A stretch of DNA of 33,619 nucleotides from an uncultured Paracoccaceae bacterium (lineage in GTDB: Bacteria; Pseudomonadota; Alphaproteobacteria; Rhodobacterales; Rhodobacteraceae): NCBI GenBank assembly GCA_937927675.1, contig CALBSG010000032.1, forward strand, positions 1 to 33,619. Reading direction: 5' to 3'. Numbering within the stretch: the stretch's first letter is position 1; the number at the start of each line of letters is the position of its first letter. The position numbers were made by a program, and so were the translations under genes. The notes beneath the pieces are model-generated. The model saw nothing but the letters and a program-made list of their open reading frames with translations. It was not told the DNA's origin and made no database searches. Below are positions 1 to 7,967 of the stretch, one piece after another.

Positions 1-1
1 G

Positions 2-478
2 CCGGCCGTGACCACCCGCGTCGATTGGTTGGCCGGGGCAAGCCTGATGATGCGGCAATCCGTGCTGGACCAGATCGGGCTCTTTGATGAAACCTTCTTC
101 CTTTATTATGAAGAAACCGACCTTTGCCGTCGCGCTGCACAGGCGGGTTGGCCGACGGACTATGTGCCAGAAAGCCGGGTGGCGCATATTGGCTCGGTTT
201 CAACGGGTATGAAAACCTGGGGGCGGATCCCGCAATTCTGGCTGGATAGCCGGTTGCACTATTATGTGAAAAACCACGGCCGGCTTTATGCCGCCGCGGC
301 CACTTTGGCGGCTGTGCTGGGTGGGGCGCTGTGGCGTTTTCGACTGCTGTTTCAACGCAAGGACAGGGGCGACCCACCGCGCTATTTGCGTGATCTTGTC
401 GCACATGGGGCGCGTGCCATGATGCGGCCCCTTTTGCCGGGCAAGACCGCGAAACCCAAGACCCGCCCCGCCGCATAG
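2..478 (+). CDS. Glycosyltransferase family 2, C-terminal part (5' end outside window)
   Basis: This is the C-terminal part of a GT-A fold, family-2 glycosyltransferase of the rhamnosyltransferase (WbbL-like) kind, which transfers a sugar from a nucleotide-sugar to a growing glycan at the cytoplasmic membrane. The frame is open from base 2, so the GTG at 8 is probably internal. Visible features are the acceptor-side motif around WLAGASLMMRQ, then FDETFFLYYEETDLCRRA, which contains the ED/ETDL acidic motif containing the likely catalytic base, and a conserved histidine in VAHIGS. A hydrophobic stretch (AAAATLAAVLGGALWRF) near the C-terminus may touch the membrane, and a basic tail follows. The stop lies 36 bases before the NRPS-like gene, so the two may be co-transcribed. 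Its sugar specificity cannot be read from this fragment, and the upstream genes, which would tell whether this is an exopolysaccharide locus, are not in the window. Confidence 0.85.
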   Translation, partial: PAVTTRVDWLAGASLMMRQSVLDQIGLFDETFFLYYEETDLCRRAAQAGWPTDYVPESRVAHIGSVSTGMKTWGRIPQFWLDSRLHYYVKNHGRLYAAAATLAAVLGGALWRFRLLFQRKDRGDPPRYLRDLVAHGARAMMRPLLPGKTAKPKTRPAA

Positions 479-514
479 GGGCATCCGCGGGAAGGCCGCG
501 GGAAGGAGTAAAAG

Positions 515-3500
515 ATGACCGCGTTTTCTGCTGTTCTGATCGGCAATGAAAGTCTGACCGCGCAATGCGGGCAGGTGCTTTTGGACCGGGGGCATCGTGT
601 TGCTGTGGTGGTCACACAGAACGCCGAGGTTCGCAAATGGGCCCTTGCTACAGGGCTGGCGGTTGCGGCGGATTGGGCGGGCGTTCAGGGAGTTTCGGTC
701 GATTGGCTTTTGTCGGTGGCCAATCTGTCGGTGATCCCGCAGGGCGTTCTGGCCTTGGCCACAAAGGGCGCGGTGAACTTTCACGACGGCCCCTTGCCGC
801 GCCACGCCGGTTTGAACGCCCCGGTTTGGGCGATCTTGTCCGGTGAGGCCCAGCACGGGATCACATGGCACCTGATTTCTGGCGGCGTGGATGAAGGCGA
901 CATTCTGGAGCAACGCCTGTTCGACATCGCCCCCGGTGACACGGCCTTGACGTTGAACACCCGCTGTTTCGAGGCGGGGATGGAGTCTTTTCCTGCCCTT
1001 GTCACGCAGCTTGAAACCGGTGTGCAGCCGGTGCCGCAAGACCTGTCGCAGCGGTCTGTGCATCTGCGCGATGACCGCCCCGCGGCCATGGGCCGGATTG
1101 ATTTCGCGCGCCCCGCGACCCAGGTGGTCCGTCTGGTGCGTGCCTTGGACCATGGCCGGTATTGGAATCCGCTTTCGACCGCGAAACTTGCTACCGCTGC
1201 ACGGGTTTTGAATGTCGGCACAGCCGATCTGGCCGAGGGCACCGGCGTGCCGGGGCAGGTGCTGTCGGCCACGCCCGAGGGTTTGGTTGTGGCCTGTGCG
1301 ACCGGGGCCGTGCGGCTGAATCGGCTGACCTGCCAAACCAAGGGCGGGGCGGTCTGCCCCTCGACCATCGTGGATGGCCAATTGCCTGCGCTGATGGAAT
1401 CCGCGGCCCTGACGGCCGCCCTTGCCGCCGTTGTGCCGGGCGAGCCCGCCCTGCGCCGCGCCCTGCAGCGGATGAACCCCGCGCAGGTGCCGGGGGCGGG
1501 GCCGGTGGACGTCGCCGACTGGAAACACCTGCCTTTGACGGGGGATCTGGTCAGTCTCGCCATGGCGACGGCGCGGGCGCTGGGCCAACCGGCGGTGGAT
1601 CTTGCCTTGGCCGGCAAGGGGCTGCCCGGATATCTCAGCGATTGGGTGCCGGTTGCGGTTTCGACTGCAGGCACGATTGCACAGGCCCGCGCGGAGTTGG
1701 ACAGGTCGCTGGCCCAAGCCCGCAACTATCCGGCTTTCGCACTGGATTTGATGACCCGTGACAGCGCGCTGCAAAACCTTGTCGTGCCCCAGATTGCCGT
1801 GGGGGCGGCCCCCTTGGCGGGCGCGGTTATCACCTTGACCGGGGCAGAATTTCTCTATGATGCCGCGCGACTGCCAGAACCGCAGGCTCGCGCGCTGGCT
1901 GCTCGCATCGCGCATGTTGCAGATCAGCTTGCCCGCCTGCCCGGCGAGACCGCACTTTGTGATGTGTCCGCCCTGACAGAGGTCGAACGCGCGCAGGTGC
2001 TGCAGGGCTGGAACGCCACCCTTGCCCCGCGCGTGCCAACGACCATTCATCAGGCCTTTGAGGCGCAGGTTGCCAAGACGCCCGAGGCTGTGGCCGTTGT
2101 CTGCGAAGGCCAAAGCCTGACCTATACCGCCTTGAACGCACGGGCGAATAAGGTGGCCCATACGCTGATCGCCATGGGGGTAACACCCGGCACGCTGGTT
2201 GGCCTTTGCACCCGGCGCAGTCTGGATCTGCTGGTCGGCGCTTTGGGTATTCACAAGGCGGGCGGGGCTTACGTTCCAATGGACCCTGCCTATCCCGCCG
2301 ATCGCATCGCGCTGTTCATCGAAGATTCGGCCTGCCCGGTGGTGGTGACCCAATCGGGCATCCCGCTGCCGTCGCATGCCGCACGGGTGCTGGAACTTGA
2401 CACCGATGGCCGGATTCCCGCCGCGCCAGCGACCAACCCAGATACAGGCGTCTCGCCCGATGGGCTTGCCTATATGATCTATACCTCCGGCTCGACCGGG
2501 CGGCCCAAGGGGGTCATGGTCGAGCATCGCAATGTCGCGAATTTCTTTACCGGCATGGACCAACGCATTGGCCCTGAACCGGGCGTCTGGCTGGCCGTTA
2601 CCTCGCTGTCCTTTGATATTTCGGTGCTGGAGCTGTTCTGGACCTTGGCGCGCGGGTTCAAGGTGGTCTTGTCTTCGGATGAAAACCGCACGCTGGTGTC
2701 TTCAGGCCGCATTGCCAGTGCGAAAAATATGGAATTTTCGCTGTATTACTGGGGCAATGACGACGGTCAGGGTCCGAAGAAATACGAGCTGCTTCTTGAA
2801 GGGGCCCGTTTCGCCGACACCCACGGTTTTTGCGCGATCTGGACGCCAGAGCGGCATTTTCATGCCTTTGGTGGGCCTTACCCGAACCCGTCCGTAACAG
2901 GGGCCGCCGTGGCGGCGGTGACCAAGAACATCGGTGTGCGTGCGGGCTCTTGTGTGGTGCCCTTGCACCATCCGGTGCGCGTGGCCGAGGAATGGGCGGT
3001 GATCGACAATTTGACGAATGGCCGCGCCGGGCTTGCCGTGGCCTCTGGCTGGCATCCTGATGACTTCGTGCTGCGCCCCGAAAATACCCCCCCCGCCAAC
3101 CGGGATGCGATGTTTGCCGGAACCGAGCAGATCCGCCGGCTTTGGCGCGGCGAGACAGTGGAGTTTCCGACCGCGAACGGCGGCACCTTTGGTGTCGTCA
3201 GTCAGCCCCGCCCGGTGTCGTCCGAGGTGCCGATCTGGATCACCACGGCGGGCAACCCTGCCACTTGGCGCGAGGCGGGCGAGATCGGCGCCCATGTGTT
3301 GACGCATCTTCTGGGCCAGTCGATCGAGGAGGTGGCGGGCAAGATCACCATCTACCACGACGCCCTGCGCAAGGCGGGTCATGATCCGGCGAAGTTCACC
3401 GTTACCTTGATGTTGCACACCTATGTCGGCCGCGACCGTGAACAGGTGCGGCGCACCGCCGAAGGCCCGATGAAGGTCTATCTTGGGGCCGCGACAGCCT

Positions 3501-5017
3501 TGGTCAAACAATATGCCTGGACCTTCCCGGCCTTCAAAAAGCCGCCGGGCGTGACGAAGCCGATGGACATCGATACGCGCGATCTGTCGGCCGAGGATGC
3601 CGCAGCGATCCTTGATTATGCGTTCAACCGCTATTTCGAGGATTCCGGGCTTTTCGGTACGGTCGAGGATGCTTTGGCGCGGATAGAGCAGTTGAAGCGC
3701 ATCGGCGTGACCGAGGTGGCCTGTCTTGTCGATTATGGCATTGCGCCCGAAAAGGTGCTGGAGGGGCTTTACCCGCTGGCAGAGGTGGTCAAGCGTGCCA
3801 ATTCAGGCGGCGGGGTCGAGGAGGGCGACTATTCCATCGCGGCGCAAGTCATCCGCCATGGGGTGACGCATCTGCAATGCACGCCGTCGATGGCGCGGAT
3901 GATTGCCATGAACGACGAGGCGCGGCTGGCGCTGTCGGGGCTGAAAACCCTGATGCTGGGCGGTGAGGCTTTGCCGGGCGCACTGGTGACGGACCTGCGC
4001 AAGGCCAGCCCGGCGCGCCTCCTGAACATGTATGGCCCTACTGAGACCACCATCTGGTCATCGGTTAATGAGGTGACCGAGGTCGAGCCGATTGCCAATA
4101 TCGGCACGCCTTTGGCCAACCAGCAGATGTATGTGCTGGATGAAAGCTTGGCCCCGGTGCCGCCCGGCACCGCAGGGGAATTGTGGATCGGCGGTGATGG
4201 CGTAACGCGCGGCTATTGGCAGCGCGAAGACCTGACGGCAGAGCGGTTCCGCCCGGATCCCTTTGTGACGGCGGATCGTGCCTGCCCTTGGGGTGCGCGG
4301 ATGTATCGGACGGGGGATCTGGTGCGCTGGCGCGAGGATGGGCGGCTCGATTTTCTGGGGCGCGCGGATTTTCAGGTGAAATTGCGCGGCTATCGCATCG
4401 AGTTGGGCGAAATCGAAGCCGTGTTGGAGGCGCAACCCGGCGTCGCCCAAGCGGTGGTGCTGGCGCGCGAGGATGCGCCGGGTGATCTGCGGTTGGTCGC
4501 CTATATCGTCGGTCCTGTGCCAGAGGCGGCCTTGCGGGCCGAACTTGCCGTCTTATTGCCCGAACACATGATCCCTGCACATTTCGTGACGCTGGCCGAG
4601 ATGCCGCTTACCCCGAACCGCAAGGTGGATCGCAAGGCGCTGCCCGCGCCGTCGGCAGCCCCGGCGGCCGAAGCCTTTGTTGCCCCTGAAAACGACGTCG
4701 AGGCACAACTGGCGGCCATCTGGAGCCGGATTTTGGGCGTGCCCAAAGTTGGCGCCAAGGACAATTTCTTTGCTCTTGGGGGCCATTCGCTTTTGGCGGT
4801 GCAGGCGCATCGTGAAATCCGCGAGCAGTTGAATGTGCCAAAGCTGTCGATCACCGACATCTTCCGCTTTCCGGTGCTTTCAGCCTTGGCCAAACATCTG
4901 GATGATACCCCCAAACCTGCCGCTGAACCGGTCGCTCTGGCGCATGATCGGGCCGAGGCACGGTCGGATGCGATGGCGCGGCGGCTGGCGATGCGGGCAA
5001 GGCGCGAAGAGGCGTAA
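515..5017 (+). CDS. NRPS-like protein: formyltransferase – half condensation – adenylation with inserted luciferase-like monooxygenase – carrier
   Basis: A 1500-residue multidomain enzyme. Residues 1–290 resemble methionyl-tRNA formyltransferase; the catalytic triad is intact as N88, H90 and D126. Residues about 345–500 look like only the C-terminal half of a condensation domain, and no HHxxxDG motif is present. The adenylation domain starts near 510. Its P-loop motif YTSGSTGRPKG is at 656–666, NMYGPTETTIW at 1171–1181, YRTGDL at 1264, and the A10 lysine is K1374. Residues about 739–1096 interrupt it with a complete FMN-dependent luciferase-like monooxygenase of the MupA/Atu3671 (TIGR04020-type) family. 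A carrier domain follows, with phosphopantetheine serine S1425 in LGGHSLL. No thioesterase or second module is seen, so the product is probably passed on or released elsewhere. The start is supported by GGAAGGAG 7 bases upstream. A second ribosomal partner, a phosphopantetheinyl transferase and siderophore genes are absent from the window, so the final product is unknown. Confidence 0.93.
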   Translation: MTAFSAVLIGNESLTAQCGQVLLDRGHRVAVVVTQNAEVRKWALATGLAVAADWAGVQGVSVDWLLSVANLSVIPQGVLALATKGAVNFHDGPLPRHAGLNAPVWAILSGEAQHGITWHLISGGVDEGDILEQRLFDIAPGDTALTLNTRCFEAGMESFPALVTQLETGVQPVPQDLSQRSVHLRDDRPAAMGRIDFARPATQVVRLVRALDHGRYWNPLSTAKLATAARVLNVGTADLAEGTGVPGQVLSATPEGLVVACATGAVRLNRLTCQTKGGAVCPSTIVDGQLPALMESAALTAALAAVVPGEPALRRALQRMNPAQVPGAGPVDVADWKHLPLTGDLVSLAMATARALGQPAVDLALAGKGLPGYLSDWVPVAVSTAGTIAQARAELDRSLAQARNYPAFALDLMTRDSALQNLVVPQIAVGAAPLAGAVITLTGAEFLYDAARLPEPQARALAARIAHVADQLARLPGETALCDVSALTEVERAQVLQGWNATLAPRVPTTIHQAFEAQVAKTPEAVAVVCEGQSLTYTALNARANKVAHTLIAMGVTPGTLVGLCTRRSLDLLVGALGIHKAGGAYVPMDPAYPADRIALFIEDSACPVVVTQSGIPLPSHAARVLELDTDGRIPAAPATNPDTGVSPDGLAYMIYTSGSTGRPKGVMVEHRNVANFFTGMDQRIGPEPGVWLAVTSLSFDISVLELFWTLARGFKVVLSSDENRTLVSSGRIASAKNMEFSLYYWGNDDGQGPKKYELLLEGARFADTHGFCAIWTPERHFHAFGGPYPNPSVTGAAVAAVTKNIGVRAGSCVVPLHHPVRVAEEWAVIDNLTNGRAGLAVASGWHPDDFVLRPENTPPANRDAMFAGTEQIRRLWRGETVEFPTANGGTFGVVSQPRPVSSEVPIWITTAGNPATWREAGEIGAHVLTHLLGQSIEEVAGKITIYHDALRKAGHDPAKFTVTLMLHTYVGRDREQVRRTAEGPMKVYLGAATALVKQYAWTFPAFKKPPGVTKPMDIDTRDLSAEDAAAILDYAFNRYFEDSGLFGTVEDALARIEQLKRIGVTEVACLVDYGIAPEKVLEGLYPLAEVVKRANSGGGVEEGDYSIAAQVIRHGVTHLQCTPSMARMIAMNDEARLALSGLKTLMLGGEALPGALVTDLRKASPARLLNMYGPTETTIWSSVNEVTEVEPIANIGTPLANQQMYVLDESLAPVPPGTAGELWIGGDGVTRGYWQREDLTAERFRPDPFVTADRACPWGARMYRTGDLVRWREDGRLDFLGRADFQVKLRGYRIELGEIEAVLEAQPGVAQAVVLAREDAPGDLRLVAYIVGPVPEAALRAELAVLLPEHMIPAHFVTLAEMPLTPNRKVDRKALPAPSAAPAAEAFVAPENDVEAQLAAIWSRILGVPKVGAKDNFFALGGHSLLAVQAHREIREQLNVPKLSITDIFRFPVLSALAKHLDDTPKPAAEPVALAHDRAEARSDAMARRLAMRARREEA

Positions 5018-5146
5018 ACGCTGAATCCAAAAGAATCTTTTCTGTGGCCCCCGTGGGTCCGCAGAATTTTCGTGCAAGCTTGAAAGGTTTTGCTACCTAT
5101 TGTCGCAGAGGGACATTTTGTCGCGGCACTGCGGGGAGGCAGGACC

Positions 5147-5359
5147 ATGAAGAAACTTATCGCGCTGGTATGCGTGGTCAGCTGGGCCGGGTTCTGGTCC
5201 TTTGGCTATCTGGCCCTGTCGGCGTCCAATTTCGAAGACGGGCAGGTGGTCATGGCCGCCGCTCTGGCCTTTGTCGGCTTCATCACCGGGGTTTTCGCCT
5301 ACATGTGGTTGGTGCGATCCAACCCCATTGACTACCGCCGCGTTACGCAAGGCGGCTGA
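5147..5359 (+). CDS. Small two-helix membrane protein, function unknown
   Basis: A 70-residue protein starting MKKLIALVCVV. The first segment (about residues 3–25) is a transmembrane helix or an uncleaved signal, and a second helix spans about 34–56. A short polar tail with several Arg residues follows, which would put the C-terminus in the cytoplasm. I chose the ATG at 5147 because GGGGAGG precedes it; an in-frame GTG/ATG further upstream (5090) would add a non-hydrophobic leader with no good ribosome binding site. Its stop codon overlaps the likely CTG start of the S58-family peptidase, implying coupled translation. I do not recognise a named family. Confidence 0.7.
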   Translation: MKKLIALVCVVSWAGFWSFGYLALSASNFEDGQVVMAAALAFVGFITGVFAYMWLVRSNPIDYRRVTQGG

Positions 5360-6360
5360 CCCTGCGGGCCGGCCCAAAGAACCTGATCACAGATGTCGCG
5401 GGCCTGCGCGTCGGCCATGCGCAGGACGCGCGGCTGCGGTCGGGCTGCACGGTGTTGCTTGGCGATCAGCCCTTTGCAGCCGCGGTGCATGTGATGGGCG
5501 GCGCGCCCGGAACCCGCGAGACGGATCTTCTGGCCCCGGATCGTCTGGTGCAACAGGTCGATGCCTTGGTGCTGTCAGGCGGTTCGGCCTTTGGACTGGA
5601 TGCTTGCTCGGGCGTGGCGGATGGCTTGCGGGCCCTGGGGCGCGGTTTTGCGGTGGGCGATCAGCGGGTGCCGATCGTGCCGGGGGCGATCCTGTTTGAT
5701 TTGCTGAATGGGGGTGACAAGGGATGGGCGCGCAACCCTTATGCCGACCTTGGCCTTGCCGCTTTTACCGCCGCTAAAACGGATTTTGCGCTGGGCACGG
5801 CAGGCGCGGGCTATGGCGCGCTGACCGGGCGCTGGAAGGGCGGGCTTGGCAGCGCCTCGGCCCTATTAGACAGTGGTATCACGGTGGGCGCCTTGGTGGC
5901 CGTCAATGCCTTGGGCAGCGCGACCATTGGCGATGGGCCGGAATTTTGGGCGCATGCTTTTGAAATGGATGCTGAGTTTGGCGGGCTGGGCGGGCAGGGG
6001 GCCTTTGACCCCCGGCATGAACCGGAGCCGATGAAACGCATGGGCGAGGCCACCACCATCGCCATCGTGGCCACCGACGCCCACCTGACCCAAGCCGAAT
6101 GTCAGCGGATGGCGACGGCGGCGCAGGACGGCATGGCGCGGGCGCTTGTGCCGTCACATACGCTGTTGGATGGGGATTTGGTCTTTGCTGCCGCCACGGG
6201 GGCGCGGGCCATGGCGGACCCGCTGCGCGATAGCTTTCAGATCGGCCATGCCGCTGCCACCTGTCTGGCGCGCGCGATTGCACGGGCGGTCTATGAGGCC
6301 CGGCCCGCCCCGGGGGACCGGCAACCCGCTTGGGCATCGGCCTACGGATCGGATCAGTAA
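5356..6360 (+). CDS. P1/S58 (DmpA-NylC type) family peptidase, apparent CTG start
   Basis: A 334-residue protein of the peptidase family S58/P1, self-processing N-terminal-nucleophile hydrolases that include L-aminopeptidase DmpA and nylon oligomer hydrolase NylC. Typical motifs are NLITDVAGLRVGHAQD at the start, HVMGGAPGTRETDLL, and ALVLSGGSAFGLDA. A likely self-cleavage site lies before T233 in ATTIAIVATDA; the residue before it is Ala, where NylC-like enzymes have Asn, so the exact site is uncertain. The family N-terminus (RAGPKNLITDV) is encoded upstream of the first GTG (5452), but the frame there has no ATG, GTG or TTG after the stop at 5329. The only starts are CTG at 5356, 5362 or 5383. 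CTG 5356 forms a CTGA overlap with the preceding stop and gives a normal family length. No signal peptide is seen, so it should be cytoplasmic. Confidence 0.85.
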   Translation: MTLRAGPKNLITDVAGLRVGHAQDARLRSGCTVLLGDQPFAAAVHVMGGAPGTRETDLLAPDRLVQQVDALVLSGGSAFGLDACSGVADGLRALGRGFAVGDQRVPIVPGAILFDLLNGGDKGWARNPYADLGLAAFTAAKTDFALGTAGAGYGALTGRWKGGLGSASALLDSGITVGALVAVNALGSATIGDGPEFWAHAFEMDAEFGGLGGQGAFDPRHEPEPMKRMGEATTIAIVATDAHLTQAECQRMATAAQDGMARALVPSHTLLDGDLVFAAATGARAMADPLRDSFQIGHAAATCLARAIARAVYEARPAPGDRQPAWASAYGSDQ

Positions 6361-6392
6361 TGACCGAGTGAAAGAATCGGCTTTACAGGAAA

Positions 6393-6409
6393 GTATTTTT
6401 GTCGGAAAT
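6393..6409. promoter_or_regulatory. Candidate imperfect palindrome upstream of hemP
   Basis: The 188-base gap before hemP is the only place for a promoter of the iron operon. It is AT-richer than its surroundings and contains TATTTTTGTCGGAAATA, with 5-base complementary arms (TATTT/AAATA). hemP genes in alphaproteobacteria are commonly controlled by iron regulators (Irr, RirA, Fur). I cannot match this site to a consensus with confidence, so the assignment is a guess from position and symmetry. Confidence 0.2.
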
Positions 6410-6548
6410 AAGGGCCAACCCAAGCCAGCCCGCCTATCGGGTCAGCCGGACGTTCTTAGCTGCCGGATACCTGCATGAACCGCGCCCCTGATTTGCCTGC
6501 TAACGACCCTTTTGCTGCACCGGGTCGGCCGAAGACACCGGCCCGGAC

Positions 6549-6686
6549 ATGACGCTGTTGGACCCCTCTCCCTTGCATGACGCCACGGCGCTGACCGCAG
6601 GTGGTCGGGTGGCGCGCATCCATCTGAACGGCCAGCTTTATGCCCTGCGGATCACCCGTCAGGGCAAGCTGATCTTGACCAAATAA
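6549..6686 (+). CDS. hemP: Hemin uptake protein HemP
   Basis: A 45-residue protein ending in LYALRITRQGKLILTK, the diagnostic C-terminus of the HemP family (PF10636). HemP is a small cytoplasmic protein found beside haem and iron uptake genes; the related HmuP in rhizobia and Bradyrhizobium activates haem receptor transcription, but the function here is inferred only from family and context. It heads a run of envelope iron-handling genes, and the next gene starts 10 bases after its stop. No strong ribosome binding site precedes ATG 6549. However, a 25-codon open frame from 6475 ends with a TGA that overlaps this ATG (ATGA at 6549–6552), so translation may be coupled. Confidence 0.88.
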   Translation: MTLLDPSPLHDATALTAGGRVARIHLNGQLYALRITRQGKLILTK

Positions 6687-6696
6687 AGGACCCTCC

Positions 6697-7953
6697 ATGA
6701 CCCGCTTTTTGACTGCTGCCCTTGTCAGCACAGCGCTGTCTGCCCCCGCTTTCGCGGTCGAACCGGCAGAGGTTGTGGCGCATTACGCCGATCTGGCGGC
6801 GGCGAAATACGGCGATAGCCTGATCACGGCGCAGGCGCTGCAAGGGGCGGTTGCGGCGCTGATTGCGGCACCGTCCGACGAAACCCTGACCGCCGCCCGC
6901 GATGCGTGGAAAGCGGCCCGTGCGCCCTATCAGCAAACAGAGGCGTTCCGTTTCGGCAATGCAGTCGTCGATGATTGGGAGGGCAGGGTCAACTCTTGGC
7001 CCCTGGACGAAGGTCTGATCGACTATGTGGCGGTTGGGTCGGCGGTGAACGAGGAAAACGCCCAAGCCGGGCTGAACGTCATTGCCACGCCAAAGTTCAC
7101 CCTGTCGGGCACCGAGGTGGATGCGACGACGATCACGCCCGAACTGATCTCGGGCACCCTGCATGAGGCCGACGGGATCGAGGCCAACGTTGCTTCGGGC
7201 TATCACGCCATTGAATTCCTGCTGTGGGGGCAGGATCTGAACGGAACGGGCCCCGGTGCGGGCGCGCGTCCGTATACCGATTTTGCGGCGGGAGATGCCT
7301 GCACGGGCGGCAATTGTGATCGCCGGGCGGCCTATCTTACCGCGGCCACCGATCTTCTGGTGTCGGATTTGACCTATATCTCTGACGCTTGGGCCAAGGA
7401 TGGGGCTGCCCGCGCGCTGGTGACGGCCGATCCAAACGCAGGGCTTTTGGCGATGCTGACCGGTATGGGCAGCCTGTCTTATGGCGAACTCGGCGGCGAG
7501 CGGATGAAGCTTGGCCTCATGCTGAACGACCCGGAAGAAGAGCAGGATTGTTTTTCGGATAACACCTACAACAGCCACTATTACGACGGTGTCGGGATCC
7601 GCGATGTCTACCTTGGCCGTTACACCCGCGTGGACGGCAGCGAAATGACCGGCCCGTCCCTGTCCGATCTGGTGGCGTCCAAGGATGCCGCCGTGGACAG
7701 CCAGTTGAAGGCCGAACTCGACGCATCCGTGGACGCCTTGCTGGCGGTCAAAACTGCGGCAGAGGGCGGGCTTGCCTATGACCAGATGCTGGAGGCCGGT
7801 AACAAGGAAGGCGAGGCGCTGATCATGGGCGCGGTCGATGCGCTGGTGACGCAGACTGCCTCGATCGAGCGCGCGGTCGGCGCGCTGGGCTTGTCGAAGA
7901 TCGACTTCGAAGGGTCAGAGTCCTTGGATAACCCGAACGCCGTGTTCCAATAA
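6697..7953 (+). CDS. Imelysin family periplasmic protein (iron-regulated, IrpA/EfeO-related)
   Basis: A 418-residue imelysin-like (ICMP, PF09375) protein with a Sec signal peptide (MTRFLTAALVSTALSAPAFA), so it is periplasmic. The family's GxHxxE motif is present as G168-Y-H170-A-I-E173, just before FLLWGQDL. Related proteins include cyanobacterial IrpA, which is iron-regulated, and the EfeO/EfeM component of the ferrous iron transporter. Despite the old name, peptidase activity is doubtful for most members; metal binding is more likely. A DPEEEQDCFSDNTYNSHY stretch near residues 274–291 and an internal CTGGNC pair are also typical. AAAGGACC before the ATG is an adequate ribosome binding site. 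It is followed 14 bases later by the di-haem oxidoreductase gene, with which it should form one operon. Confidence 0.9.
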   Translation: MTRFLTAALVSTALSAPAFAVEPAEVVAHYADLAAAKYGDSLITAQALQGAVAALIAAPSDETLTAARDAWKAARAPYQQTEAFRFGNAVVDDWEGRVNSWPLDEGLIDYVAVGSAVNEENAQAGLNVIATPKFTLSGTEVDATTITPELISGTLHEADGIEANVASGYHAIEFLLWGQDLNGTGPGAGARPYTDFAAGDACTGGNCDRRAAYLTAATDLLVSDLTYISDAWAKDGAARALVTADPNAGLLAMLTGMGSLSYGELGGERMKLGLMLNDPEEEQDCFSDNTYNSHYYDGVGIRDVYLGRYTRVDGSEMTGPSLSDLVASKDAAVDSQLKAELDASVDALLAVKTAAEGGLAYDQMLEAGNKEGEALIMGAVDALVTQTASIERAVGALGLSKIDFEGSESLDNPNAVFQ

Positions 7954-7967
7954 CCCGCCGCATCGCC

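Noticed and set aside
200..2563. 787-codon open frame on the minus strand opposite the NRPS-like gene
   Set aside because: Low-complexity, His/Gly/Arg-rich translation typical of an antisense shadow of a GC-rich gene; no domain or ribosome site, while the plus strand carries clear NRPS motifs.
6384..6470. A recognisable Irr, Fur or RirA box before hemP
   Set aside because: Only an imperfect palindrome was seen; it does not match a consensus I can state with confidence, so the site is listed only as a weak candidate.
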